Assembly (NCBI GenBank): GCA_029976065.1
Contig: JARKNV010000003.1
Location: 1-64,000, forward strand
Direction: 5' to 3'
Origin: Selenomonadales bacterium
GTDB lineage: Bacteria; Bacillota; Negativicutes; Sporomusales; UBA7701
Length of the DNA stretch: 64,000 bases
The notes beneath the pieces are model-generated. The model was not told where the DNA came from. It made no database searches and saw only the letters and a program-made list of their open reading frames with translations. The position numbers and the translations under genes are program-made. This document shows, piece by piece, positions 38,239 to 48,560 of the stretch (position 1 is the stretch's first letter; every line of letters begins with the position of its first letter).

Positions 38239-38763
38239 ATGCACAAACTGCGGCGATTGCTCGGCCTGCCGGTGCTGGAGATCGAACACGGCACCCAGAT
38301 TGGCGAAGTGCGGGAAGTAGTCCTGGATATCGGACAGGCGGCCGTCGCCGGGGTGGTGATCGCCGAGCCGACCTGGTTCAGCCACGAACGGGGTATCTGG
38401 TTCGGCGACCTTTACAGCATCGGGCGCGACGCCGTGATGATCCGGGACGCTTCGGTCGTGCGGGACTTCTCCGCCGCCGTTGCGGCCACGGGAACGCACA
38501 AACTGTCGGCGCTGTGCGACAAACAGGTTTACACCGAAACAGGCGACTATCTCGGCGTGCTGACCGATGCGGCCTGCGACCCGGGCACCGGGGAAATCCG
38601 TTTCTACGAACTGTCGGACGGCTTTATCACCGATTTCCTGAGCGGCCGGCTGATCATGCCGCTGCCGCCCTCGCAAGTGGTGGGCGAGGACAAGCTGATC
38701 GTGCCGGAAGCGATGCTCAAGCTGCTTCAGGCCGAAAATCACGATTCGGGTGGTGTTGTTTAA
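38239..38763 (+). CDS. PRC-barrel domain protein
   Basis: A 174-residue cytosolic protein with two PRC-barrel domains. The first has LGLPVLEIEHGTQIGEVREV and the second KQVYTETGDYLGVLTDA. PRC barrels serve in protein or RNA contacts; in Firmicutes similar proteins lie near sporulation or division genes with no fixed role. A zinc-ribbon gene begins with the base after its stop, so the small genes are coupled. Confidence 0.8.
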   Translation: MHKLRRLLGLPVLEIEHGTQIGEVREVVLDIGQAAVAGVVIAEPTWFSHERGIWFGDLYSIGRDAVMIRDASVVRDFSAAVAATGTHKLSALCDKQVYTETGDYLGVLTDAACDPGTGEIRFYELSDGFITDFLSGRLIMPLPPSQVVGEDKLIVPEAMLKLLQAENHDSGGVV

Positions 38764-39003
38764 ATGGTGACTTGCCCTGTGTGCGCAAAGCGCGCGGTTG
38801 GCAAAGTCGGGGCTGACCAGTATTACTGCTGGGACTGCTGCGTGGAGTTCGTCGTCCGCGGCCCCCGCGTGACGATCTTCAACGTCGAGCCTGACGGCAG
38901 TCTGACACTGTACGCCGACCCCTTGGCAGGGGGCGTAAATTTGGCGATGCAAGAGGGGGGATATGATGCGCAGCAAATTCATGCACGGGCTAATCTGGGG
39001 TAG
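38764..39003 (+). CDS. Small zinc-ribbon protein
   Basis: A 79-residue protein with CPVCAK near the N-terminus and CWDCC about 20 residues later, a likely four-cysteine zinc ribbon, followed by a short beta-rich part (VTIFNVEPDGSLTLYAD). I do not recognise a named family. Its stop lies 41 bases inside the next gene, which reads another frame. Confidence 0.7.
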   Translation: MVTCPVCAKRAVGKVGADQYYCWDCCVEFVVRGPRVTIFNVEPDGSLTLYADPLAGGVNLAMQEGGYDAQQIHARANLG

Positions 39004-39163
39004 CGTTGTCGGTACAGTACTCGGCGCCATCATGAGTCCCATGCTCAGGCCGCAGAGGAAACCGCTGATCGAACGGGGCGCCGAAGCCCTGGAGCACACC
39101 ACGCGGGATCTTATGCGGGAAGCCCGCCGGGCCCGGAAAAGGATTATGAAGAAACTTGACTGA
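38963..39163 (+). CDS. YtxH-like small membrane protein
   Basis: A 66-residue protein with an N-terminal Gly-rich membrane helix (LIWGSVVGTVLGAIMSPML) and a basic amphipathic helix (EHTTRDLMREARRARKR), the usual plan of YtxH-type proteins. The ATG follows AGAGGGGGG within the end of the zinc-ribbon gene. The function is unknown. Confidence 0.75.
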   Translation: MMRSKFMHGLIWGSVVGTVLGAIMSPMLRPQRKPLIERGAEALEHTTRDLMREARRARKRIMKKLD

Positions 39164-39164
39164 A

Positions 39165-39196
39165 GGGAAGGGGAGACCGGCAGGTCTCCCCTTCCC
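39165..39196. terminator. 14-bp perfect hairpin without U tract
   Basis: GGGAAGGGGAGACC (39165-39178) pairs perfectly with its partner at 39183-39196 around GGCA, starting directly after the YtxH-like stop. No T run follows in either direction, so it is either a weak terminator or an mRNA-stabilising or folding element. Confidence 0.5.
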
Positions 39197-39210
39197 GTGA
39201 GGTGGGGCAT

Positions 39211-40236
39211 ATGCTTATAACGCGGACAACGGTAAGGGCCGCAATGCTCGCCTGCTTTGCGCTGCTGGCCGGCTATTTCCTCTGGCTGGTGCGCGGCGGC
39301 CTATATCCCTTCATTATCGCCTTTTTTCTCGCTTATGTGCTCAACCCGGCCGTCGGTTACCTTGAAGGCAAGGGTCTGAAAAGATTATGGGCAATTGCTT
39401 GTGTATATGTGCTTCTCTTTGCTTGCCTATTTATTGTCGGCAGCCGTCTTGTCCCGGTGTTTGTCCGCGAACTGGAAAGCTTCGGCCATGATCTGCCGCA
39501 GATGACGGCCAAAGGCGAGGAACTCATTATCTCCCTCCAGTCGCAGTATCAACAATCCGCGTTGCCCCATTCGCTGCGGACCGCTCTCGACGACGGCCTG
39601 CGCACCCTCCAGGCCGAGGTCCAGGCCTTAGTCGCCGGCGTCGTCGCCGGCATTGTGCATGCCCTCACCCATATCGTGGGATTGGCGATCAGCCCGGTGC
39701 TGGCGTTTTACCTCCTGCACGACTGGCACGAACTGATAGCGGCCGTGCTGCGGACGCTGCCGGCCCGCTGGCGCCACGAAACCGTCCTCGTCCTCCGCGA
39801 TATCGACAAAGTGCTCGCCGGCGTAATCCGCGGGCAGGTGACGGTGGCGGTTATCGTCGGCGTGTTTGTCAGCTGCGGTTTGTATCTGCTGGGCGTCCGT
39901 TACGCCCTCATCATCGGCATCCTCGCCGGCGCGCTCGACATAATCCCCTACTTCGGCGCCTTCATCGGCGCCACCCCGGCGGTCACCGTCGCGCTGCTGT
40001 CCTCGCCGTGGCTGGCTCTCAAAGTAGCCCTGCTGTTCTTCGTCATCCACCAGCTGGAGGGAACGATCATCGGCCCGAAAATCCTCGGCGAAAACGTCGG
40101 CCTTCATCCCTTGTCCGTCATCTTTTTCCTGTTCATCGGCGAAGAACTGGGCGGCCTGCCCGGCATGCTGCTCGGCGTTCCGGTCGGCGCGGTCGGCAAG
40201 GTGCTGCTGAGCCACTTTCTGCGCTTAATCATATAA
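39211..40236 (+). CDS. AI-2E family permease (second copy)
   Basis: A 341-residue paralogue of the protein at 25697, with about eight membrane helices. Shared family segments include YLLHDWHELIAAVL, GALDIIPYFGAFIGATP and HQLEGTIIGPKILGENVGLHP. The start at 39211 is preferred to a GTG at 39202 because GAGGTGGGG then has correct spacing. The role (quorum-signal export, antiport or other) is not evident. It lies just before the repeat region upstream of alaS. Confidence 0.88.
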   Translation: MLITRTTVRAAMLACFALLAGYFLWLVRGGLYPFIIAFFLAYVLNPAVGYLEGKGLKRLWAIACVYVLLFACLFIVGSRLVPVFVRELESFGHDLPQMTAKGEELIISLQSQYQQSALPHSLRTALDDGLRTLQAEVQALVAGVVAGIVHALTHIVGLAISPVLAFYLLHDWHELIAAVLRTLPARWRHETVLVLRDIDKVLAGVIRGQVTVAVIVGVFVSCGLYLLGVRYALIIGILAGALDIIPYFGAFIGATPAVTVALLSSPWLALKVALLFFVIHQLEGTIIGPKILGENVGLHPLSVIFFLFIGEELGGLPGMLLGVPVGAVGKVLLSHFLRLII

Positions 40237-40247
40237 ATTGCCGTTTA

Positions 40248-40458
40248 GCAGACGGAGGTTGGCTGCCGCGCGGCCGGCAATTCAGCATCCTGTTCCTCCT
40301 GGGTAGCTTACGATCCATTTCCTTTTTTGTTGAAGATCAGTTGCATTGCAGACGGAGGTTGGCTGCTGCGCAGCCGACAATTCAGCATCCTGTTCCTCCT
40401 GGGTAGCTTACGATTCTCCATTTCCTTTTTTGTTGAAGATCAGTTGCATTGCAGACGG
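40248..40458. repeat. Tandem repeat, units of 100 and 103 bp
   Basis: Two direct copies, 40248-40347 and 40348-40450, begin GCAGACGGAGGTTGGCTGC; a third begins with eight bases at 40451. The copies differ by a three-base TCT insertion and a few C-T and G-A changes. Each copy can form a hairpin: GGCTGC with GCGGCC (one G-U pair) in copy 1 and GGCTGC with GCAGCC (fully paired) in copy 2, so the stem is kept. No gene, T-box or terminator is evident. Confidence 0.85.
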
Positions 40459-40463
40459 ATTAA

Positions 40464-40492
40464 TTGACATTGCAGTCCAAATTATGTATAAT
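40464..40492 (+). promoter_or_regulatory. Consensus sigma-A promoter for alaS
   Basis: TTGACA (40464-40469) and TATAAT (40487-40492) match consensus exactly with a 17-base spacer. It sits immediately after the tandem repeat and 40 bases before the alaS start. Confidence 0.88.
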
Positions 40493-40532
40493 TTCTCGGA
40501 GAATGCTTGCCTAATTGTGGAGGTTGATTAAC

Positions 40533-43148
<2,616 letters not shown>

Positions 43149-43155
43149 AAGCACG

Positions 43156-43193
43156 GGGCGGACCGCAAATTGGTCCGCCCGCACTTTATTTTT
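43156..43193 (+). terminator. Terminator after alaS
   Basis: GGGCGGACC (43156-43164) pairs with GGTCCGCCC (43172-43180), followed by GCACTTTATTTTTT. Confidence 0.8.
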
Positions 43194-43272
43194 TGCCGAC
43201 ACAGGAAATAAATAGCCAGAGTAGAATATAATGGTATGGGACAGGGAATAATACAGGGGAGGAGGGTGTCCC

Positions 43273-43527
43273 ATGGCCAATCCATCCGAACAGACAATGA
43301 TGTTCAGGGTCGACGGCGAGGAAAAAAACGCTGCCGTGATCATCAACGCCGTATATGAAGCGTTGAAAGAGAAGGGTTACAATCCCATCAACCAACTGGT
43401 AGGATACCTTCTGTCGGGAGACCCGACCTATATAACCAGCTACAAGAACGCCCGCACGCTCATCCGCAAACTCGAGCGGGACGAATTGCTCGAAGAACTG
43501 GTCAAGGCCTACCTGGAAAAGAAGTAG
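43273..43527 (+). CDS. ireB: IreB family regulatory phosphoprotein
   Basis: An 84-residue protein of the IreB (UPF0297) family. The N-terminal [12 protein letters not shown] carries the threonine region phosphorylated by PASTA kinases in Enterococcus, followed by [20 protein letters not shown] and [13 protein letters not shown]. It is usually encoded between alaS and ruvX, as here. GGGGAGGAGGG lies before the ATG. No PASTA kinase gene is in the window. Confidence 0.94.
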   Translation: MANPSEQTMMFRVDGEEKNAAVIINAVYEALKEKGYNPINQLVGYLLSGDPTYITSYKNARTLIRKLERDELLEELVKAYLEKK

Positions 43528-44472
43528 ATGGAATACCGCATTCTCGGCAATACGGGCCTCAAGGTGTCGCGCCTATGCTTCGGCGCGCTCACCATCGGCC
43601 CCTTGCAGGCCAAACTGCCTCTGCAGAGCGGTGCCGCCGTTATCCGGGCGGCCCTCGAAGCAGGGGTTAATTTTATTGACACCGCCGAACTCTACGGCAC
43701 CTACCCTTATATCAAAGCTGCCTGCCGCGGCGCCGGCGACGTCGTCATAGCTTCGAAAAGCTACGCCTACACGTACGAAGATATGCGCCGCAGCGTGGAA
43801 GAAGCCTGCCGAGCCATCGGCCGCGATTACATCGACATCTTCATGCTCCACGAGCAGCCCAGCCGCCTTACGCTGGCCGGCCACGCCGACGCCCTGGCCT
43901 ACCTGGCCGACGCCAAGCGCCAGGGAATCATCAGGGCCGCCGGGGTTTCCACCCACACCGTCGAGGTCGCCCGGGCGGCGGCGGAAATGGCGGCGATCGA
44001 CGTCATCCATCCTCTTTTCAACATCCGCGGCCTCGGCATAATGGACGGCACGGCCGCCGACATGGCCGCCGCCGTCGCCGCCGCAGCCGCGGCCGGCAAG
44101 GGCGTATACACCATGAAGGCGCTGGGCGGGGGCCACCTCATCAAAGACGCCAGGACCGCGCTGTCCTGGGTGCTGGCCGCCGAAGGCGTCGCCGCCGTCG
44201 CCGTGGGTATGCAGTCGGCCGACGAGGTGGCGTACAACTGCGCCATATTCGGCGGCGCGGCGCCGGAAGACGCCCTCGCCGCCCGCCTGGCGGGGCGCAC
44301 GCGGCGGCTGCTCATCGAGGATTGGTGCGTCGGCTGCGGGCGGTGCGCGGCGAAGTGTCCGGCCGGCGCCCTGAGCATCCGGGAAGGACAGGCCGTCGTA
44401 GACCCCGAACGGTGTCTCTGTTGCGGATACTGCGGGGCGCATTGCCCCGAGTTTTGCCTAAAAATAATATGA
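43528..44472 (+). CDS. Aldo/keto reductase fused to 2[4Fe-4S] domain
   Basis: A 314-residue protein. Residues 1 to about 250 form an aldo/keto reductase barrel (ILGNTGLKVSRLCFGALTIG, GVNFIDTAELYGTY, DIFMLHEQ). The last 55 residues form a bacterial ferredoxin domain with CVGCGRCAAKCPAG and CLCCGYCGAHCPEFC, binding two 4Fe-4S clusters. Such proteins are predicted oxidoreductases that pass electrons between NAD(P)H or a substrate and ferredoxin. It starts with the base after the ireB stop and interrupts the usual ireB-ruvX pair. Substrate unknown. Confidence 0.88.
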   Translation: MEYRILGNTGLKVSRLCFGALTIGPLQAKLPLQSGAAVIRAALEAGVNFIDTAELYGTYPYIKAACRGAGDVVIASKSYAYTYEDMRRSVEEACRAIGRDYIDIFMLHEQPSRLTLAGHADALAYLADAKRQGIIRAAGVSTHTVEVARAAAEMAAIDVIHPLFNIRGLGIMDGTAADMAAAVAAAAAAGKGVYTMKALGGGHLIKDARTALSWVLAAEGVAAVAVGMQSADEVAYNCAIFGGAAPEDALAARLAGRTRRLLIEDWCVGCGRCAAKCPAGALSIREGQAVVDPERCLCCGYCGAHCPEFCLKII

Positions 44473-44491
44473 ATAATAATAGGGTGACGCT

Positions 44492-44920
44492 ATGCGCATA
44501 CTAGCACTTGACGTCGGGGACAAAACCATCGGCATTGCCGTGAGCGACGAGCTGGGCCTGACCGCCCAGGGAGTGGAGGTCATCCGCCGCTCCTCGCCGG
44601 CCGCCGACTTCCGCCGGCTGGCCGAACTCGTCGCCGTTTACGGCGCCGACACCATCCTCATCGGCCTGCCGAAGAACATGAACGGCACTATCGGTCCGCG
44701 GGGTGAGGCCGTTCAGCTGTTCGCCGCCGAAGTCGCGGCCGCCTTCCCGGACCGCGTCGTCAAACTGTGGGACGAGCGCCTGTCGACGGTGGCTGCGGAA
44801 AGGTCGCTGATCGAGGCCGACGTCAGCCGCCGGCGGCGTCGCGAGGTGATCGACAAGATGGCGGCGGTATTCATCCTCCAGGGCTATCTCGATAGCCTGC
44901 CGGCCCAGAAACTTCCTTGA
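44492..44920 (+). CDS. ruvX: Putative pre-16S rRNA nuclease / RuvX
   Basis: A 142-residue YqgF/RuvX RNase H-fold protein. Motifs are [20 protein letters not shown] at the N-terminus, [15 protein letters not shown] near residue 56, [12 protein letters not shown] near residue 93 and [13 protein letters not shown] near the end. It has been assigned to 16S rRNA 5'-end maturation and to Holliday junction cleavage. Its stop overlaps the -35 box of the next promoter. Confidence 0.94.
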   Translation: MRILALDVGDKTIGIAVSDELGLTAQGVEVIRRSSPAADFRRLAELVAVYGADTILIGLPKNMNGTIGPRGEAVQLFAAEVAAAFPDRVVKLWDERLSTVAAERSLIEADVSRRRRREVIDKMAAVFILQGYLDSLPAQKLP

Positions 44921-44945
44921 CAGGCTATTTCTTCTGGGCTACAAT
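44917..44945 (+). promoter_or_regulatory. Strong promoter for DUF1292 gene
   Basis: TTGACA (44917-44922) and TACAAT (44940-44945) are 17 bases apart. The -35 box includes the ruvX stop codon. Confidence 0.8.
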
Positions 44946-44976
44946 TACAGTGACGTAAGGAAATGAGGTGGAAAAA

Positions 44977-45306
44977 TTGGCCGATTTTGAAAAGGACGAC
45001 CTGGAATTGGAAGAAGAACCCGTTGTCGTTATGACCGACGAAGAGGGCAACGAGTATTACTATCGTGAAGAAGTAATCATCCCCGTGGGCGACAAGCGGT
45101 TTGCCATCCTGGTGCCCATCAGCATCGACGACGAAGAGGAATGCGACTGCGGCTGCTGCGAAGAAGAGGAGACCGACGTATACATCGCCCGGATCGACGT
45201 CGACGAGAATGGCGAGGAGATCTATGTCGACCCCACCGACGCCGAATTCGACGAGGTTCGCCAGGCTTACGAAGACCTGCTGGCGGAAGAGGACGACGAG
45301 GCATAA
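44977..45306 (+). CDS. DUF1292 acidic protein (YrzB type)
   Basis: A 109-residue very acidic cytosolic protein of the DUF1292 family (DEEGNEYYYREEVIIPVGDK). An inserted CDCGCCEEEE cluster near residue 57 has four cysteines. The function is unknown; the gene is conserved next to ruvX. The start is taken as TTG at 44977 because GAGGTGG lies six bases upstream; a GTG at 44968 is the alternative. It has its own promoter and terminator, so it can be made independently. Confidence 0.85.
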   Translation: MADFEKDDLELEEEPVVVMTDEEGNEYYYREEVIIPVGDKRFAILVPISIDDEEECDCGCCEEEETDVYIARIDVDENGEEIYVDPTDAEFDEVRQAYEDLLAEEDDEA

Positions 45307-45324
45307 TCGGAACGACTGAACGAA

Positions 45325-45352
45325 TGAAGCCATTACCGGCTTCATTTTTTTT
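45325..45352 (+). terminator. Terminator after DUF1292 gene
   Basis: TGAAGCC (45325-45331) pairs with GGCTTCA (45338-45344), then eight T. Confidence 0.92.
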
Positions 45353-45394
45353 GTCCGACTGTGTATAATATAGCTTGCAAGCGAGGTGATTTCA

Positions 45395-46411
45395 TTGCAG
45401 CTATGGGACAAGCAAAAGCGCAAGTGGCTGATGCCGCTTGCTATCATATGCGTGTTCGTCCTGCTGACGGGCAGCGCGGTATACAGCCTCGCCAGGCCGG
45501 TCAACGCCGCCGCCGGTGACGCCGTAATGGTCGTCGTCAAGCCGGGGATGGCCACCCAGGCCATCGGCGAGCTTTTATACGACAAAGGGCTGATCAAAAA
45601 CGTGCTGCTCTTCCGGATCGTGGCCAAGCTAGAAGGGGCGGAAGGCCGGCTGCAGGCGGGAGAGTACGCTTTCAGCAAGGCCATGACGGTCAAGGACATC
45701 ATCGGCAAGCTGGTCAGGGGCGAAACGGCCTATAAACAGTTCACCATCCCCGAAGGCTTCACCGTCGACCAGATCGCCGCCCTCCTGGAAAAGAACAAAC
45801 TGGCGTCGGCCGCAAAATACAAGGCCGTAGCCGCCGCATACGCGCCGTATGACTATATTAACCCGGCCGGTAACGTCAAATATAAGGCCGAAGGCTTCGT
45901 CTTCCCGGATACCTACCGGGTGGCCGCCGGCGCTAGCGAAGAACAACTGGTCAAAATGATGATGGCCCAGTTCGACAGCCAGTTCACGCCGGCCATGCGC
46001 CAGCGGGCCGCCGACCTCGGCCTGTCGGTGCGGGAAGTCGTCATCCTCGCCTCGCTGGTCGAGAAAGAGGCGCAGGTGGCGGCCGAGCGGCCGGTGATCG
46101 CCGGCGTATTCCTGCGGCGGCTCAAAATGGAGATGCCGTTGCAGTCGTGTGCCACCATCCAGTATATCCTCGGCTACCCCAAGCCAGAGCTGACAGTCCA
46201 GGACACCGAGATACCCTCGCCCTACAACACCTACCAGAACATGGGCCTGCCGCCCGGTCCCGTCGCCAGCCCGGGGCTGGCTTCCATAAAAGCGGTGCTT
46301 GACCCGGCCGACACCGACTATCTCTTTTTCTTCGCCAACAAGGACGGCAGCCACGTATTCAGTCAGACGTACGAGGAGCATCTCGCCGCCATCAACCGGG
46401 CCGGCGAATAG
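45395..46411 (+). CDS. mltG: Endolytic transglycosylase MltG
   Basis: A 338-residue membrane-anchored enzyme that cuts nascent glycan strands. It has an N-terminal membrane helix (about residues 13-35), a LysM-like part (VKPGMATQAIGELLYDKGLI) and the YceG domain with the catalytic glutamate in LASLVEKEAQ near residue 215, plus NTYQNMGLPPGPVASPG. The TTG at 45395 follows GCGAGGTGA; a GTG at 45386 lies inside that ribosome-binding site. The next gene starts at the base after its stop. Confidence 0.94.
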   Translation: MQLWDKQKRKWLMPLAIICVFVLLTGSAVYSLARPVNAAAGDAVMVVVKPGMATQAIGELLYDKGLIKNVLLFRIVAKLEGAEGRLQAGEYAFSKAMTVKDIIGKLVRGETAYKQFTIPEGFTVDQIAALLEKNKLASAAKYKAVAAAYAPYDYINPAGNVKYKAEGFVFPDTYRVAAGASEEQLVKMMMAQFDSQFTPAMRQRAADLGLSVREVVILASLVEKEAQVAAERPVIAGVFLRRLKMEMPLQSCATIQYILGYPKPELTVQDTEIPSPYNTYQNMGLPPGPVASPGLASIKAVLDPADTDYLFFFANKDGSHVFSQTYEEHLAAINRAGE

Positions 46412-47020
46412 ATGGACGACCTGTTGCGCGCCATGGAGGAGTATGCCGCCCTCCGCACCATCCCTGTCATCGGCCGCGACGGCGCCGCCCTGCTGTGTGC
46501 CACCGTGGCCTCCGCCCGCCCGCGGGCCATCCTGGAGATCGGCACCGCCATCGGCTACTCCACCCTGCTGATGGCCGGGCAGGCAGCGGCCGGTGCCCGC
46601 ATCACCACAATTGAAATCGACGCCGAACGGGCCGCGGCCGCGCGAGCTTTCTTCAGCCGCTCGCGGCATGCCGCCGCCATTGAGCTGTTGGTAGGCGACG
46701 CAGCCGCCATCCTTCCCGGCCTGGACGGCGCCTACGATTTCCTGTTCATCGACGCCGCCAAAGCCCATTACCTTCAATACCTCGCCGGAGCGATGGACAA
46801 ACTGCAGCCAGGCGCGGTCATCTTCGCCGACAACGTATACTTTTACGGCCTGGTAACGGCCGAGCGCCCGCCGCGCCGCATGCGCACCCTGGTCAAAAGA
46901 ATGCGGGCCTACCTCGAGTTCGTGAACAACGACCCCCGTTTCACCACAACCATCCATCCCATCGGCGACGGAATCGCCATTTCCCGCTTTCAGGGGGACG
47001 ACAGTCATGACCATACCTGA
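46412..47020 (+). CDS. trmR: O-methyltransferase, TrmR-like
   Basis: A 202-residue class I SAM methyltransferase of the catechol-type family. The SAM loop is ILEIGTAIGYSTLLM near residue 42, with the metal-site segment DFLFIDAAKAHY near residue 108 and FADNVYF near residue 139. In B. subtilis the gene at this position (yrrM, trmR) methylates 5-hydroxyuridine at tRNA position 34. The U32 protein that follows fits, since U32 proteins make that hydroxyl. The two genes overlap by 14 bases. Confidence 0.88.
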   Translation: MDDLLRAMEEYAALRTIPVIGRDGAALLCATVASARPRAILEIGTAIGYSTLLMAGQAAAGARITTIEIDAERAAAARAFFSRSRHAAAIELLVGDAAAILPGLDGAYDFLFIDAAKAHYLQYLAGAMDKLQPGAVIFADNVYFYGLVTAERPPRRMRTLVKRMRAYLEFVNNDPRFTTTIHPIGDGIAISRFQGDDSHDHT

Positions 47021-48236
47021 GCTCCTCGCCCCGGCCGGCAGCCTTGAAAAACTCCGCGTCGCCCTCGCCTACGGCGCGGACGCCGTCTATTTCGGCGGCA
47101 AGAGCTTCGGCCTCCGGGCCTTCGCCGACAACTTCAGCGACGAGGAAATCGCCGCCGCCGTAGCCATCGCCCACGAGGCCGGCCGGAAGGCCTACGTCAC
47201 CGTCAATATTTTTCCCCATAACGACGATCTGGCGGCGCTGCCCGCCTTTTTGGCTTTTCTGCGCGACTGCGGCGCGGATGCGGCGATAATCTCCGACCCG
47301 GGCGTCTACCGGCTCGCCCGCCAGGTCGCCCCCGAGCTTCCCCTCCACATCAGCACCCAGGCCAACACCACCAACTGGTCGGCCGCCCTTTTCTGGCAGG
47401 AGCTCGGTGTCCGCAGAATCGTCCTGGCCCGCGAGGTATCGCTTGCCGACATCGCGCTGATCCGCGAAAAAACCGCCGTGGAGCTTGAAGCCTTCGTTCA
47501 CGGCGCCATGTGCATATCCTATTCCGGCCGCTGCCTGCTCAGCAACTACTTCACCGGCCGCGACGCCAACCGGGGCGAGTGCGCCCAGGCCTGCCGGTGG
47601 CGCTACCATGTAATGGAGGAAACGCGCCCCGGGCAGTATTTCCCCGTCCTCGAAGACGAACGCGGCACCTATATGCTCAACTCCCGCGACCTCTGCCTGC
47701 TGCCCCAGCTCCCGGCGCTGATCGGCAGCGGACTGGGCAGCTTCAAGATCGAGGGCCGGATGAAAAGCGTCCATTACGTCGCCACTGTCGTCAAGGTATA
47801 CCGCGAAGCCCTCGACGCCTACGCCGCCGACCCGCGGCATTTTTCCGTCCGCGCCGAGTGGCTGGCCGAACTTGCCGCCATATCCCACCGGCCGTACACC
47901 ACCGGCTTCCTGTTCGGCAAAACGGACCACCAGGACCAGCTTTACGACGGCGCCACCTACAGCCAGAGCCACGACTTCGTCGGCCTCGTGCGGGGCTATG
48001 ACGCCGCCCGCGGCCTGGCGGCCGTCGAGCAGCGCAACAACATGAAGGTCGGCGAGGAAATCGAGGTGCTCGTGCCGCGGGGAGCCAACTTCCGCCAGAC
48101 CCTCGCCGCCATGTACGACGACGCCGGCAGCCCCATCGACGTCGCTCCCCATCCCCAGCAGCTCGTCTACATGCCGATGAAGGAACCGGTTGCGGAGCTT
48201 GCCATGCTGCGCCGGCGGGTGGCGGCCGATGTTTGA
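47007..48236 (+). CDS. U32-family tRNA hydroxylation protein
   Basis: A 409-residue peptidase-U32-family protein. It begins PELLAPAGSLEKLRVALAYG and contains the family signature EAFVHGAMCISYSGRCLLSNY near residue 160, followed by GECAQACRWRY. The cysteines there may hold an iron-sulfur cluster. U32 proteins of this kind (TrhP/YrrO) hydroxylate U34 of tRNA, the step before the TrmR-like methylation. Many Firmicutes carry two adjacent U32 genes, whereas only one is seen here. Confidence 0.88.
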   Translation: MTIPELLAPAGSLEKLRVALAYGADAVYFGGKSFGLRAFADNFSDEEIAAAVAIAHEAGRKAYVTVNIFPHNDDLAALPAFLAFLRDCGADAAIISDPGVYRLARQVAPELPLHISTQANTTNWSAALFWQELGVRRIVLAREVSLADIALIREKTAVELEAFVHGAMCISYSGRCLLSNYFTGRDANRGECAQACRWRYHVMEETRPGQYFPVLEDERGTYMLNSRDLCLLPQLPALIGSGLGSFKIEGRMKSVHYVATVVKVYREALDAYAADPRHFSVRAEWLAELAAISHRPYTTGFLFGKTDHQDQLYDGATYSQSHDFVGLVRGYDAARGLAAVEQRNNMKVGEEIEVLVPRGANFRQTLAAMYDDAGSPIDVAPHPQQLVYMPMKEPVAELAMLRRRVAADV

Positions 48237-48447
48237 CGCGCATACCGTCTTCCTCCGCGTCGACCCCCGCGACGTCAATTACGTCAACCGGATCATGGAG
48301 GGCTACGAATACCTCGGCGTCGTCACCACCGTCGACAAAGCGCGCGGCATCCTGGCCGTGCGGGCCACCGCCGATACCGCCGCCGAGGCGCGCACCATCC
48401 TCGCCAACCTGCCCGTGGCGATCGAATTCCTGGCAAAGCTCGAATAG
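48229..48447 (+). CDS. DUF4911 small protein
   Basis: A 72-residue protein with the DUF4911 pattern (VFLRVDPRDVNYVNRIMEGYEYLGVVTTVD). Function is unknown. Its ATG lies eight bases inside the end of the U32 gene. A terminator follows, closing the mltG-trmR-U32-DUF4911 run. The tight overlaps suggest it works with the tRNA-modification pair, which is inference. Confidence 0.85.
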   Translation: MFDAHTVFLRVDPRDVNYVNRIMEGYEYLGVVTTVDKARGILAVRATADTAAEARTILANLPVAIEFLAKLE

Positions 48448-48464
48448 CTAGCACCGCCTGCAAA

Positions 48465-48489
48465 GCCCCCGGTCCGCCGGGGGCCTTTT
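48465..48489 (+). terminator. Terminator after DUF4911 gene
   Basis: GCCCCCGG (48465-48472) pairs with CCGGGGGC (48477-48484) over TCCG, then CTTTTG. Confidence 0.85.
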
Positions 48490-48560
48490 GCCGTCCGTCG
48501 TCGCGGTTAAGCAGGCAACAAATGGAGAAACTAAAAGTAAAGAACCGAGCGAGGTGGCGC

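Noticed and set aside
40248-40458. CRISPR array
   Set aside because: Only two full units of about 100 bp without short repeats and unique spacers, and no cas genes.
40237-40532. T-box or tRNA-like leader for alaS
   Set aside because: No T-box sequence, no specifier stem and no terminator/antiterminator pair are visible, and the promoter lies downstream of the repeat, only about 35 bases before the start codon.
43227-43232. TATAAT before ireB, and similar lone hexamers at 266-271 and 45364-45369
   Set aside because: No acceptable -35 box at 16-18 bases and no extended -10 motif, so they are not claimed as promoters, although weak promoters there remain possible.
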